DNA of 64,000 nt from the NCBI RefSeq assembly GCF_000687835.1, contig NZ_JHYB01000002.1, forward strand, positions 1-64,000, read 5' to 3'. Positions within the stretch are counted from its first letter, which is position 1, and each line of letters starts with the position of its first letter. The notes under the pieces are model-generated. The model saw nothing but the letters and a program-made list of their open reading frames with translations. It searched no databases and was not told the DNA's origin. The translations under genes were made by a program, and so were the position numbers. Shown here in pieces: positions 7,193 to 16,996 of the stretch. The DNA is from Haploplasma modicum ATCC 29102 (lineage in GTDB: Bacteria > Bacillota_I > Bacilli_A > Acholeplasmatales > Acholeplasmataceae).

Positions 7193-9598
7193 ATGAATTA
7201 TAATTTTAAAGACATAGAAATTAAATGGCAAAATTACTGGTTTGAAAATAAAATGTTCAAAGCAAGTAATGATCCAAATAAACCAAAAAAATATATTTTA
7301 GATATGTTTCCATATCCTAGTGCACAAGGATTACACGTAGGACATATTAGCGGCTATACAGCAACTGATATTCTATCTAGATATTATCGTATGAAAGGAT
7401 TTAATGTCTTACATCCTTTTGGTTGGGATGCATTTGGCTTACCAGCAGAACAGTTTGCATTAAAAACTGGGAAAGATCCAGAAGGTTTTACTAAAGAAAA
7501 CATTTCAAACTTTAAAAAACAAATAATAAGATCAGGTAAGGGAATTGATTGGGACCGTGAAATTTCAACTGCTGAACCTTACTACTTTAAATGGACACAG
7601 TGGATTTTTAAAAAATTATACGAACATGATCTTGCAGAAATAAAAGATGTAGAAGTTAACTGGTGTAAAGATTTAGGAACAGTTTTGGCTAATGATGAAA
7701 TCATTAATGTTGATGGAAAAATGGTATCTGAGAGAGGTAATTATCCAGTTGTTAAAAAAGCAATGAGACAGTGGGTATTAAAAATCACTAAATATGCTGA
7801 CCGTTTACTTGATGATTTAGAATTAATTAATTGGACACATTCACTTAAAGAAATGCAAAAAAACTGGATTGGTAAGAGTCAAGGAGCAATTATTGATTTT
7901 AAGGTATTTGAAAGTAACCATAAAATTCAAGTATTTACAACAAGACCAGATACTATTTATGGTGTGACATATGTAGTTTTAGCACCTGAACATGAATTAG
8001 TTTCAAGTATTACTACTGATAGTGAAAAAGAGTCTGTTTTAAATTATATTGAAGAGACAAAACATAAATCAGATTTAGAAAGACAAACTAATAAAGAAAA
8101 AACTGGTATTTTTAGTGGTTCATACGCTATTAATCCTTTAAACAATAAAAAAGTACCAATTTGGATTGCAGACTACGTACTTCCAGAATATGGAACAGGA
8201 GCAGTTATGGCTGTTCCAGCTCATGATGAGAGAGATTTTGAATTTGCTCAAAATTTTGGGTTAGATATGATTGAAGTAATTAAAAATGATTCAGATGACT
8301 CATACACTGGAGATGGGATTCATTATAATAGTGGAATAATTGATGGCTTAAATAATGAACAAGCAACTAAGAAAATTATTGATTATTTAACACAAACAAA
8401 AACAGGATATGGTCATGCAACTTATAGACTTAGAGACTGGGTTTTCTCACGTCAAAGATACTGGGGCGAACCATTCCCTGTAGTTTATGATAGTGATGAT
8501 AATATTATTATTTTAGATGAAGAAGATCTACCATTATTATTACCAAAAATGAAAAACATAGCTCCAAGTGGAACAGGTGAATCACCTCTTGCTAATGCAC
8601 ATTCATGGTTAAATGTTGAATATAAAGGGAAAAATGTAAGAAGAGAAACTAATACTATGCCTCAACTCGCAGGTAGTTCATGGTATTATATTGGCTTTAT
8701 TCTAAAAGAAATTTTAGGCATGATTCCTTTAAATAGTGAAGAAGCAAAAGAAGAACTAAAAAAATGGTTACCTGTTGATATTTATTTAGGCGGGACTGAA
8801 CATGCAGTGGGACACTTACTATATTCAAGATTCTGGCATAAATTCTTATATGATTTAGGAATTGTTGAAACAAAAGAACCATTTTTAAAACTAATTAATC
8901 AAGGGATGGTCCTTGGACCAGATAATCAAAAAATGAGTAAATCACGTGGGAATGTTATTAATCCCGATGATATCATTGATGAATTTGGTGCTGACACTTT
9001 AAGAGTATATGAAATGTTTATGGGTCCTCTTACAGCAGAAAAATCATGGTCAAATGAATCAGTTTCAGGAATTAAACGTTTCTTAGACCGAGTATTTAGA
9101 ATGTATCAATTTGAAATAGTAGATGAAGTAGAAGAATTAAATAATGTTTATCATCAAACAATAAAAAAAGTTACTGAAGATATTGAAAATTTAAACTTTA
9201 ACACAGCAATAAGTCAGTTAATGATTTTTGTTAACGATGCATATAAAGTTAAAAAAATTAGCCACGAACAGGCAAGAGGATTTATTAAACTATTAAATCC
9301 ATTTGCTCCACATATCACAGAAGAAATAAATAAAGTTGTTTTAAATGTTAAAGAAGATCTAATTTATTCAACATGGCCAAGCTATGATGAAAAATATTTA
9401 GAAGTTAGTGAAATTGAACTTGTAATTCAAGTAAATGGTAAATTAAGAGCACGTATCATGACAAAGCCTAATTTAACTAATGAAGAATATGAAAAAATGG
9501 CTTTAAGTGATCAAAATGTTATTAAACATTTAGAAAACTTAACAATTAGAAGAGTTTTAGTTGTACCAAACAAATTAGTAAATATTGTAGCAAATTAA
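7193..9598 (+). CDS. leuS: Leucyl-tRNA synthetase
   Basis: The 801-residue class-I synthetase charges tRNA-Leu. The HIGH motif is HVGH (48-51) after PYPSAQGL, and the KMSKS motif is at 580-584. The connective-peptide editing domain is present, with TTRPDTIYG and the VPAHDERD loop, so hydrolytic proofreading of wrong amino acids should be kept, unlike in some Mycoplasma that have lost it. Length is the Bacillus norm. The promoter is immediate and a terminator follows, so it is monocistronic. Confidence 0.97.
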   Translation: MNYNFKDIEIKWQNYWFENKMFKASNDPNKPKKYILDMFPYPSAQGLHVGHISGYTATDILSRYYRMKGFNVLHPFGWDAFGLPAEQFALKTGKDPEGFTKENISNFKKQIIRSGKGIDWDREISTAEPYYFKWTQWIFKKLYEHDLAEIKDVEVNWCKDLGTVLANDEIINVDGKMVSERGNYPVVKKAMRQWVLKITKYADRLLDDLELINWTHSLKEMQKNWIGKSQGAIIDFKVFESNHKIQVFTTRPDTIYGVTYVVLAPEHELVSSITTDSEKESVLNYIEETKHKSDLERQTNKEKTGIFSGSYAINPLNNKKVPIWIADYVLPEYGTGAVMAVPAHDERDFEFAQNFGLDMIEVIKNDSDDSYTGDGIHYNSGIIDGLNNEQATKKIIDYLTQTKTGYGHATYRLRDWVFSRQRYWGEPFPVVYDSDDNIIILDEEDLPLLLPKMKNIAPSGTGESPLANAHSWLNVEYKGKNVRRETNTMPQLAGSSWYYIGFILKEILGMIPLNSEEAKEELKKWLPVDIYLGGTEHAVGHLLYSRFWHKFLYDLGIVETKEPFLKLINQGMVLGPDNQKMSKSRGNVINPDDIIDEFGADTLRVYEMFMGPLTAEKSWSNESVSGIKRFLDRVFRMYQFEIVDEVEELNNVYHQTIKKVTEDIENLNFNTAISQLMIFVNDAYKVKKISHEQARGFIKLLNPFAPHITEEINKVVLNVKEDLIYSTWPSYDEKYLEVSEIELVIQVNGKLRARIMTKPNLTNEEYEKMALSDQNVIKHLENLTIRRVLVVPNKLVNIVAN

Positions 9599-9626
9599 GA
9601 TGGTTTATAACCATCTTATTCTTTTT
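9596..9626 (+). terminator. Terminator of leuS
   Basis: Stem TAAGATGGT (9596-9604), loop TTATA, stem ACCATCTTA (9610-9618), then TTCTTTTT. It begins in the leuS stop codon. Confidence 0.9.
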
Positions 9627-9627
9627 A

Positions 9628-9636
9628 TGATATAAT
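9628..9636 (+). promoter_or_regulatory. Extended -10 promoter of the DUF1189-polC unit
   Basis: TGATATAAT lies immediately after the leuS terminator and 22 bases before the next start codon. Confidence 0.55.
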
Positions 9637-9657
9637 AAAAAATAAGGAGTTGGAAAA

Positions 9658-10440
9658 ATGTTAAGAGACATAAAAGATAATATTAATAGCCCTAAAAATG
9701 CCTTTAAGCATATAAATGATAAGATAATTAAATCAATTTCTTATTTATTAATTCTAACACTACTGATGATGTTACCTCTATTTATTTATATATTTACCGA
9801 TAGAACTAAGCTAACTGTTTCACCTGAAGAAATTAGAAGTGAAGTTGGTTTATTTTTGTCTGATGAAATAAAGATTGTTGATGGCAAACTTTTAAATGAA
9901 AAAAATAATAAGGCATTTTTTGTATCTGGTTATTATTTTGTAATGGGGGATTATAATATTATTAATCCGGGTGTCGTTATTAGTTTTAAGGAAGAACATA
10001 TTTCAATATCATTCTTAGTAAATAAATATACGAATACTGAAGTAGGAACTTATACTTATCAATCACTCGGAATGGAGAATTATTTGTTTAATAACTCTAA
10101 CCGTAATGATTTATCATATAAATTAAGTAATGTTTTAGCTAATAACAATACAATTATTACTTACACATTTATTCAAGTATTTTTTTCATTCTTCATTGAT
10201 ATGATAATTATTGTTTTAATTTTAAGTTTATTAAGCAAAGTTAGTAGACCACTACCATTTACATATAGTAATCATTTTAATATTAATGCACATCTAACAA
10301 CAATATATGCACTAATTATTTTAATTTCAGGATTGTTTGGGCTTGGATTTGGAACTATTATTGCTTGGATTGCAGTAATTTTATATAATAATATTGCATA
10401 TCGTTCAATTCGAATAATTAAAAAGGAAGGGATTAGGTAA
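9658..10440 (+). CDS. DUF1189-like membrane protein
   Basis: The 260-residue integral membrane protein has one N-terminal segment (about 27-48), an extracytoplasmic region of about 115 residues, then a hydrophobic C-terminal half with about three segments (165-195, 215-250). The start (DIKDNINSPKNAF) and this layout resemble the DUF1189 family, whose role is unknown. An AAGGAG ribosome-binding site fixes the ATG. Its stop codon abuts the polC start, so the two are co-transcribed. The family call is by eye and moderate. Confidence 0.65.
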   Translation: MLRDIKDNINSPKNAFKHINDKIIKSISYLLILTLLMMLPLFIYIFTDRTKLTVSPEEIRSEVGLFLSDEIKIVDGKLLNEKNNKAFFVSGYYFVMGDYNIINPGVVISFKEEHISISFLVNKYTNTEVGTYTYQSLGMENYLFNNSNRNDLSYKLSNVLANNNTIITYTFIQVFFSFFIDMIIIVLILSLLSKVSRPLPFTYSNHFNINAHLTTIYALIILISGLFGLGFGTIIAWIAVILYNNIAYRSIRIIKKEGIR

Positions 10441-13400
10441 ATGAATAAGTACCAAATATTTTTAGCACAGAGTAAATATCAAAATCCAATTCTTAAAGAT
10501 TCCAGACTAGTAAAAGTGGTTGTTGATGATATTAAAAGTATCTGGATTTTTCATATTGAACTAAATGATTTCATTGAAGCAGATCTCTTATTTACATTTA
10601 CTAAAACATTAAAAGATTATTTTAAGCATCAAGATATTTTAGAGATTGATATAAAATATCATCATTTAAATACTAATAATTTTGACAAAGAAGCTCTAAA
10701 TTATTATGATAATACTCTTTATTACTTACAGGAATTAAAGTCATCATTTGATGCTTTAAAACAATTTAAAGTTACATATAGTAATAACACATATACAATT
10801 CATGTTGATAATGAGTCTTTATGGGTAAGGGAATATTTTAATGAAATTGCAAATGTTTTCTCAGATCTCGGTATAAAACCTAAATTAAAGTTAGAAGTCA
10901 ACGAAGAATTAAAAACAATTAATCAAAAAATAAAAGATAGAATTGAAACTAGAGTTGAAAGACTTAAAGAGATTGAACCTGTAAAAAGAGAGATTGTTGA
11001 AACTAAAAAGATTTATAGTAAAACTAAAGCAAGCACAATCGAACTATCTAAAATACCAGTTGATCAATTTGGATTAGATAAATATATAAATGAGTTCGGT
11101 AATGACTTTTTTATTGTTGAAGGTGAAATTTTAGAAATTGAAGTTTTAGAAAAAGCTAATTTCAAATTATTAGAAATGATAATTGGTGATGATAGTGATG
11201 CTATTACCATTAAGAGTTTTATTAGAAAAGAAGAGGACTTATTTTTTGTTAAAAGTTTAAAGCCTGGTAATTTTGTTAATGTTGAGGATAAAGCTAAATT
11301 TGATACATTCTCAGGAGAAGTTACGATTACAACTAATAAAATATCATTAATTGAAGGTTTAAAGAAAGATAATAAAAAAGATAAAGCAAAAGAAAAAAGA
11401 GTGGAATTCCATGTTCATACGAAGATGAGTGATATGGATGGCGTATCAGAAGCTAAAGAATATATTGAAAGAGCAATTCAGTATGGTCATAGTGCAATTG
11501 CATTTACTGACCATAATGGAGTTTATGCGTTTCCAGATATATATAAGGCTGCTAAAGGCAAAGATATTAAAATAATTTATGGCGCAGAGTTAGATTTTGT
11601 TGATCCAGATAAATTTATCGTAATTTCAAGCGCATCAAAAGAAGTTGATTTAATCGATGACACATATGTGGTCTTTGACTTGGAAACAACCGGACTTTCA
11701 GCAACAAATGATAATATTATTGAAATTGGTGCAGTGAAAGTTAAAGGTGCTGAAGTTATTGCTAGATACCAAAGTTTTGTTAACCCCCACCGTGAGTTAT
11801 CAGACTTTATTAAAGGATTAACTAAAATTACTGACGAAGATTTAGTAAATGCAAGAAACATTGATGAAGTATTAACAGAGTTTTTAGAGTTTGTTGGTGA
11901 TTCAACAATGGTTGCTCATAATGCATCTTTTGATATGAAATTTATTCTTGAAAACTCTAAAAAATTAGGAAAAGAATTTAAGAATCCTTATATAGATACC
12001 CTACACCTTGCAAGATACTTTTATAATCAAGAAATAAAGCGATTTAATTTAAAAAGTTTATCTAAGTATTTTAAAGTTGAACTTGAAAATCACCATAGAG
12101 CTGATGAAGATGCTGAAGCAACAAGTAAAGTATGGATTAAAATGCTTTATGAATTAAGAGAAAAAGGAATTAAAACCCCAGCTGATTTATATAATAGTAT
12201 TGATAAAAACGAATCATTTAAACATTTAATGCCAAGCCATGTAACAGTTCTTGCCAAAAATCAAGACGGATATAAGGACCTTTTTAAAGTAATTAGTTAT
12301 GCACTAACTAAGAATTATTATAATGGTGCAAGAACAATTAAAGAAGAATTAATTGGCTTAAGAAAAAATCTTTTAATCGGAAGTGCTTGTGATTCAGGTG
12401 ATGTTTTTGAAGCAGCACTAAACGGAAGAGAAGAAGATTTAATTGAGGCAATTAAATTTTATGATTATATTGAAGTTCAACCGCCAAGTGCATATAAACA
12501 TGTAATCGATAAAATTGACTTTAACGGATATGAAGTAGTAACCGGTACAATTGCTAAAATTATTAAATATGCAAAACAACAAGATAAAATTGTGATTGCT
12601 TCTAGCAATGCACATTATGTTGATAATGCAGATGAGTTATATAGAAAAATAAATGTTAAATCAAAAATTGTCGGTGGAGGGTTACATCCACTTTATCACG
12701 CTAAAGAATTACCAAAACAATATTTTAGAACAACTAATGAAATGTTAGATGAATTTGATTTTCTAGGTCATGATTTAGCAAAAGAAATAGTAGTAACTAA
12801 TACTAATCTTTTAAATAATATGATTGAAAGTGTTAGAGCATTTCCTAAAGAATTATACTCACTTCCAGATGATGCATTCCAAAATATTGGAATAACTAGT
12901 ATTGAAGAAGAAACAAGGAAACTTGTTTTAGATGAAGCAACAAGACTTTATGGCTCTAATCCCCATCCAATAGTAACTGAGCGAATTGATAAAGAATTAA
13001 AAAGTATTATTGGTAACAAGTTTGCTCCAATTTATTATATTTCTCACTTACTAGTTAAAAAATCATTAGAAGATGGATATCTAGTAGGATCTAGAGGTTC
13101 TGTTGGATCAAGTTTTGTAGCAACTCTAATGGGCATTACAGAAGTAAACCCATTAAAGCCTCACTACAGATGTAAAAAAGGCCATTTTACGGCATTTAAA
13201 CTAGATCAAAACGAAATATATGAATACGGAATAAGTGAGCAAGAAAAGGAAGTACAGAGTTATTTTGATAAGGTTCAATCAGGCTTTGACTTAGAAGACT
13301 TAAACTGCCCTATTTGTAATGAGCGATTAGTTAAAGATGGACATGATATTCCGTTTGAAACTTTCCTAGGTTTTGCAGGTGATAAAGTTCCTGATATTGA

Positions 13401-14892
13401 CTTAAACTTCTCAGGAGACTATCAGTCAAAAGCTCATGAGTATATTAGAGAATTATTAGGTGAAGATTATTCATTTAGAGCAGGAACTATCGGTACAGTT
13501 GCTGATAAGACTGCATATGGTTATGTACTTGGATATTTAGAAGAAAATAATTTAAATGTACGAAAAGCTCAGATTAAAAGAATGGCTAATAAAATGGTTG
13601 GAGTTAAAAGAACAACCGGACAACATCCAGGTGGAATTGTTGTTGTGCCAAAAAACAAAACAATTTATGATGTAACACCAATCCAGTATCCAGCCAATGA
13701 TACTTCAAGCAATTGGTATACTACTCATTTTGATTATCACTCATTTGAAGATAACTTATTAAAACTTGATATCTTAGGACATGATGATCCAACACTTATT
13801 AAGTATTTAATGGATGAAGTATATAAAAATCCTAGTGATTTTCCTTTTGATAAAGCAACCGATATTCCATTAGATGACCACAATGTTTATAAAATGTTTA
13901 GTGGAACAAAGGCACTAGGAATAAAAGAAGAAGATATATTAAGTGAAGTAGCATCTTTTGGTATTCCAGAGTTTGGGACACCATTTACTCGTGAAATGTT
14001 AAGAGATACAAAGCCAAGTACGTTTGCAGGATTAGTAAAAATATCTGGTCTTTCTCATGGGACTGATGTTTGGTTAAAAAACTCTAAAGATTTAATTGCG
14101 GGTGATACAAAATTTGATAAAGTAAGTTTTGATGATATTATTGCTTGCCGTGATGATATTATGGTGCAATTATCAGAAATGGGACTAGATCCCTTTAAGG
14201 CTTTTGAAATAATGGAGTTTGTGAGAAAAGGTAAACCAAGTAAAGATACAAAAACTTGGAATACATATGTTGAAGAGATGGAAAAACATGAAGTACCTGA
14301 ATGGTATATTTGGTCAGCAAGTCAAATTAAGTATATGTTTCCTAAAGCTCACGCTACAGCATATGTTTTAATGGCAATGAGAATAGCATGGTTTAAATTT
14401 TACAAACCAGTCTTATTTTATAGTGGATTTTTCTCGAAAAGAGCAAGTCAATTTGACTATGAGTCAATGATTCTTGGAACTAACGCTATTAGAAATAAAT
14501 TAAACCAATTAGAAAAAATTCCAATGTTTGAAAGAAAAGTCAAAGATAATGATTTAATCGTAACTCTTGGGGTTGCTCTTGAGATGTCACTTAGAGGAAT
14601 TAAGTTTTTACCTGTTGATATAAATAAATCAGAAGCAACAAAGTTTTTAATTGAAGGTGATAAAATTAGAATGCCATTTATTAGTGTAGGTGGTTTAGGT
14701 GAACAAGTAGCTTATGGAATTGTAGAAGCAAGAACTGAAAAAGCTTTTGATTCAATTAAAGATGTTAGAGAAAGAACAAAAATTAATAAAACAGTTCATG
14801 ATTTATTAATTGAGTATGGAGCATACGGTGATTTAAAAGATGAAAGTTTTCATATTAATGAAGGATTCTTAAATGAAACTCACTTTAGATGA
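10441..14892 (+). CDS. polC: DNA polymerase III alpha subunit, PolC type
   Basis: The 1483-residue replicative polymerase of low-GC Gram-positives. In order: an N-terminal domain; an OB fold; a PHP domain (EFHVHTKMSDMDG) interrupted by the DEDDh proofreading exonuclease (VFDLETTGL with Asp413 and Glu415, later HNASFDMKF and HHRADEDAEAT); zinc-type cysteines (C911, C956, C959); and the catalytic palm with PDIDLNFSG (Asp985, Asp987). All active-site residues are present, so proofreading should work. It starts right at the upstream stop codon. The C terminus ends NETHFR, unlike the clamp-binding ending of Bacillus PolC. Confidence 0.97.
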   Translation: MNKYQIFLAQSKYQNPILKDSRLVKVVVDDIKSIWIFHIELNDFIEADLLFTFTKTLKDYFKHQDILEIDIKYHHLNTNNFDKEALNYYDNTLYYLQELKSSFDALKQFKVTYSNNTYTIHVDNESLWVREYFNEIANVFSDLGIKPKLKLEVNEELKTINQKIKDRIETRVERLKEIEPVKREIVETKKIYSKTKASTIELSKIPVDQFGLDKYINEFGNDFFIVEGEILEIEVLEKANFKLLEMIIGDDSDAITIKSFIRKEEDLFFVKSLKPGNFVNVEDKAKFDTFSGEVTITTNKISLIEGLKKDNKKDKAKEKRVEFHVHTKMSDMDGVSEAKEYIERAIQYGHSAIAFTDHNGVYAFPDIYKAAKGKDIKIIYGAELDFVDPDKFIVISSASKEVDLIDDTYVVFDLETTGLSATNDNIIEIGAVKVKGAEVIARYQSFVNPHRELSDFIKGLTKITDEDLVNARNIDEVLTEFLEFVGDSTMVAHNASFDMKFILENSKKLGKEFKNPYIDTLHLARYFYNQEIKRFNLKSLSKYFKVELENHHRADEDAEATSKVWIKMLYELREKGIKTPADLYNSIDKNESFKHLMPSHVTVLAKNQDGYKDLFKVISYALTKNYYNGARTIKEELIGLRKNLLIGSACDSGDVFEAALNGREEDLIEAIKFYDYIEVQPPSAYKHVIDKIDFNGYEVVTGTIAKIIKYAKQQDKIVIASSNAHYVDNADELYRKINVKSKIVGGGLHPLYHAKELPKQYFRTTNEMLDEFDFLGHDLAKEIVVTNTNLLNNMIESVRAFPKELYSLPDDAFQNIGITSIEEETRKLVLDEATRLYGSNPHPIVTERIDKELKSIIGNKFAPIYYISHLLVKKSLEDGYLVGSRGSVGSSFVATLMGITEVNPLKPHYRCKKGHFTAFKLDQNEIYEYGISEQEKEVQSYFDKVQSGFDLEDLNCPICNERLVKDGHDIPFETFLGFAGDKVPDIDLNFSGDYQSKAHEYIRELLGEDYSFRAGTIGTVADKTAYGYVLGYLEENNLNVRKAQIKRMANKMVGVKRTTGQHPGGIVVVPKNKTIYDVTPIQYPANDTSSNWYTTHFDYHSFEDNLLKLDILGHDDPTLIKYLMDEVYKNPSDFPFDKATDIPLDDHNVYKMFSGTKALGIKEEDILSEVASFGIPEFGTPFTREMLRDTKPSTFAGLVKISGLSHGTDVWLKNSKDLIAGDTKFDKVSFDDIIACRDDIMVQLSEMGLDPFKAFEIMEFVRKGKPSKDTKTWNTYVEEMEKHEVPEWYIWSASQIKYMFPKAHATAYVLMAMRIAWFKFYKPVLFYSGFFSKRASQFDYESMILGTNAIRNKLNQLEKIPMFERKVKDNDLIVTLGVALEMSLRGIKFLPVDINKSEATKFLIEGDKIRMPFISVGGLGEQVAYGIVEARTEKAFDSIKDVRERTKINKTVHDLLIEYGAYGDLKDESFHINEGFLNETHFR

Positions 14893-14924
14893 ATTTGGTA
14901 AAAAGTGTAAACTAGCAAATTTAA

Positions 14925-14953
14925 TTGCATAACACAATATATTAGATTATAAT
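14925..14953 (+). promoter_or_regulatory. Promoter of the Bax-inhibitor-like gene
   Basis: TTGCAT (14925-14930) and TATAAT (14948-14953) with a 17-base spacer. Confidence 0.75.
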
Positions 14954-14979
14954 ATTAGCAAAAGAAGGGAAGTGCAATC

Positions 14980-15708
14980 ATGCAAAGAACAAAAAACCCA
15001 ATACTAAATCAAGTATCAAATGCAGATGTAATGGATAGAAGTAATTCTGCTAGTTACTTAGGAATTAGTATTAAAACAGGTATTTTATTACTTACAACAA
15101 TTATTAGTGGGTTATTTGCTTGGTTCTTAATTAGTACAAAACCAGAATCAGCAGTAACAATTTTAAGTGTTAGTGGAATCACTGCATTAATCTCAGTTTT
15201 ACTAGCAAGCTTTATTCCAAGAATGGCAATGCCTTTTTCAATCTTATACACACTTGCAGAAGGATTCATTTTAGGAGCAATAACAGTTGTTGCAGAATTA
15301 TTTGCTCCAGGAATTGGAATGACAGCAGTTATTATTACAGTAGTGATATTTGGAGTTATGCTTGCTTTATACTCTTCAAGAACTATAAGAGCAACAAGCA
15401 AATTTAGAAAATTTATGTTTTCAACAATCATTGCTATCTTAATATTTTCAATATTAGGAGCGCTTATTCCACAAATTAGTGCATTATTTGCAAATAATTT
15501 TGGATTAGCAATCGGTTTATCAGCGTTTTTAATTATTTATGGTGCATTCATGTTAATTTTAAACTTTGATCAAGCTGAATATATAGTAGATGCTGGTGCA
15601 GATAAGATGTATGAATGGAGTGTTTCATTAGGTTTAATGATAACAATTTTCTGGATTTACATTGAAGTAATCAGATTATTGATTATTCTTGCAGCAAATA
15701 GAGATTAA
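14980..15708 (+). CDS. Bax inhibitor-1-like membrane protein (BaxI_1 type)
   Basis: The 242-residue protein has seven hydrophobic segments beginning near residue 30, after a polar N terminus with the NPILNQ block typical of the BaxI_1 branch of the TMBIM superfamily. Related bacterial proteins are pH-sensitive calcium-leak channels; the role here is not proven. GAAGGGAAG precedes the ATG. It has its own promoter and is followed by the pheST leader with no clear terminator between, so some read-through into the T-box is possible. Confidence 0.8.
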   Translation: MQRTKNPILNQVSNADVMDRSNSASYLGISIKTGILLLTTIISGLFAWFLISTKPESAVTILSVSGITALISVLLASFIPRMAMPFSILYTLAEGFILGAITVVAELFAPGIGMTAVIITVVIFGVMLALYSSRTIRATSKFRKFMFSTIIAILIFSILGALIPQISALFANNFGLAIGLSAFLIIYGAFMLILNFDQAEYIVDAGADKMYEWSVSLGLMITIFWIYIEVIRLLIILAANRD

Positions 15709-15723
15709 CAATTAAATATAAAA

Positions 15724-15937
15724 CTTTGAGAAGTCATAGTAATATCAATTAGTTTATTTAAGCGAGTGTATGATAGTGAAAGATACATAATAAATGTGAT
15801 ACGAATTCAACTTTGAGTGGTACTAATCATACCCGGGTAATTCCGTTAAAAATATAAGAGTGCTAGAGTAATCTAGAACTAAGGTGGTACCGCGTATAAC
15901 ATACGTCCTTAGATATAAGGACGTATGTTTTTATTTT
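15724..15937 (+). promoter_or_regulatory. T-box leader of pheST (tRNA-Phe sensing)
   Basis: This leader has the parts of a T-box riboswitch: an AGCGAG/GTGAAAG stem-I loop region, a specifier loop GAATTCAA with codon TTC (15806-15808) for Phe, the CCGTTA...GAGTG block, and the T-box AAGGTGGTACCGCG (15881-15894), whose TGGT would pair with the ACCA end of uncharged tRNA-Phe. A terminator follows at 15898-15937. Uncharged tRNA-Phe should favour the antiterminator and raise pheST expression. The 5' end is approximate, and no clear promoter was found. Confidence 0.93.
15898..15937 (+). terminator. Regulated terminator of the pheST T-box
   Basis: A 13-bp stem, AACATACGTCCTT with AAGGACGTATGTT, loop AGATAT, then a T-rich tail. 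Its 5' arm follows directly on the T-box sequence. Confidence 0.92.
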
Positions 15938-15979
15938 TAAAATATCAGAAAGGATTACTAGTTTTAGTATAAGAGAAAA

Positions 15980-16996
15980 ATGAGTAATAATATAGAAAAA
16001 TTAAAAGAAGAAATTAGGCTTAAAGTTGAAGAAGCTTTAACGAAAGAAGAATTAGAAATAATTAGAAATAATTATCTTAGCAAAAAAGGTGAGTTTGCTA
16101 AATTAATGGCAAGTATGAAAGATTTACCAAATGAGGAAAAACCGGCATTTGGTAAACTTGTTAATGAAGCAAAAACTTTAATTGAATTAATTCTTTTAGA
16201 TAAATTATCAATTATCAAAGATAAGTTATTAGAAGAAAAACTAAATAATGAAAAAATAGATATAACTGTAAAAGGTGATAAATTTAGTCTTGGAACAATT
16301 CATCCATTAAACCAAGTGATCGAAGACTTAGAAGACTTTTTTATCGCGATGGGATATGAAGTAAAAGAAGGACCTGAAGTAGAACTTGATTTATATAATT
16401 TTGAGATGATGAACTTTAGTGAAGGCCATCCAGCAAGAGATATGCAAGATACATTTTATGTTGAAGATAAAGTTTTACTAAGAACCCATACTTCACCAGT
16501 TCAAGCAAGAACAATGTTAGAGAGTAAAAATAATCCAGTAAAGATTATCTGCCCAGGTAAAACATATAGAAGAGATGAAGATGATTTAACTCACTCCCAT
16601 CAATTTATGCAAATTGAAGGATTAGTAATTGATAAAAATATTTCATTTGCTAATTTAAAAGATACTCTACTTAGAATGGTTAGACATTTATTTGGTGAAA
16701 AAAGAGAAATAAGAGTAAGACCATCTTATTTTCCATTTGTTGAACCAGGGGTAGAAGTTGATGTTGTTGTTAATAACAACGATGGGACAAAAAGATATAT
16801 TGAAGTACTTGGGGCAGGACTAATTCATCCAGAAGTATTAAGAATGGGTGGTTATGATCCAAAGGAATTTAGTGGATTTGCATTTGGTATTGGTGTTGAG
16901 CGTATCGCAATGCTTAAATATAATGTTGAAGATATTAGAAACTTTTATTTAAATGATTTACGTTTCTTACAACAATTTAAGGGAGATTTATCATGA
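15980..16996 (+). CDS. pheS: Phenylalanyl-tRNA synthetase alpha subunit
   Basis: The 338-residue catalytic subunit of PheRS has an N-terminal coiled-coil tRNA-binding arm (about 1-90) and a class-II core. Motif 2 lies around CPGKTYRRDEDDLTHSHQF, and motif 3 is GFAFGIGVERIAML near the end. It forms an alpha2-beta2 enzyme with PheT. A T-box sensing Phe controls it. The ATG follows only a weak GAGA-type ribosome-binding site. It overlaps pheT by ATGA, which helps keep the subunits in equal amounts. Confidence 0.97.
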   Translation: MSNNIEKLKEEIRLKVEEALTKEELEIIRNNYLSKKGEFAKLMASMKDLPNEEKPAFGKLVNEAKTLIELILLDKLSIIKDKLLEEKLNNEKIDITVKGDKFSLGTIHPLNQVIEDLEDFFIAMGYEVKEGPEVELDLYNFEMMNFSEGHPARDMQDTFYVEDKVLLRTHTSPVQARTMLESKNNPVKIICPGKTYRRDEDDLTHSHQFMQIEGLVIDKNISFANLKDTLLRMVRHLFGEKREIRVRPSYFPFVEPGVEVDVVVNNNDGTKRYIEVLGAGLIHPEVLRMGGYDPKEFSGFAFGIGVERIAMLKYNVEDIRNFYLNDLRFLQQFKGDLS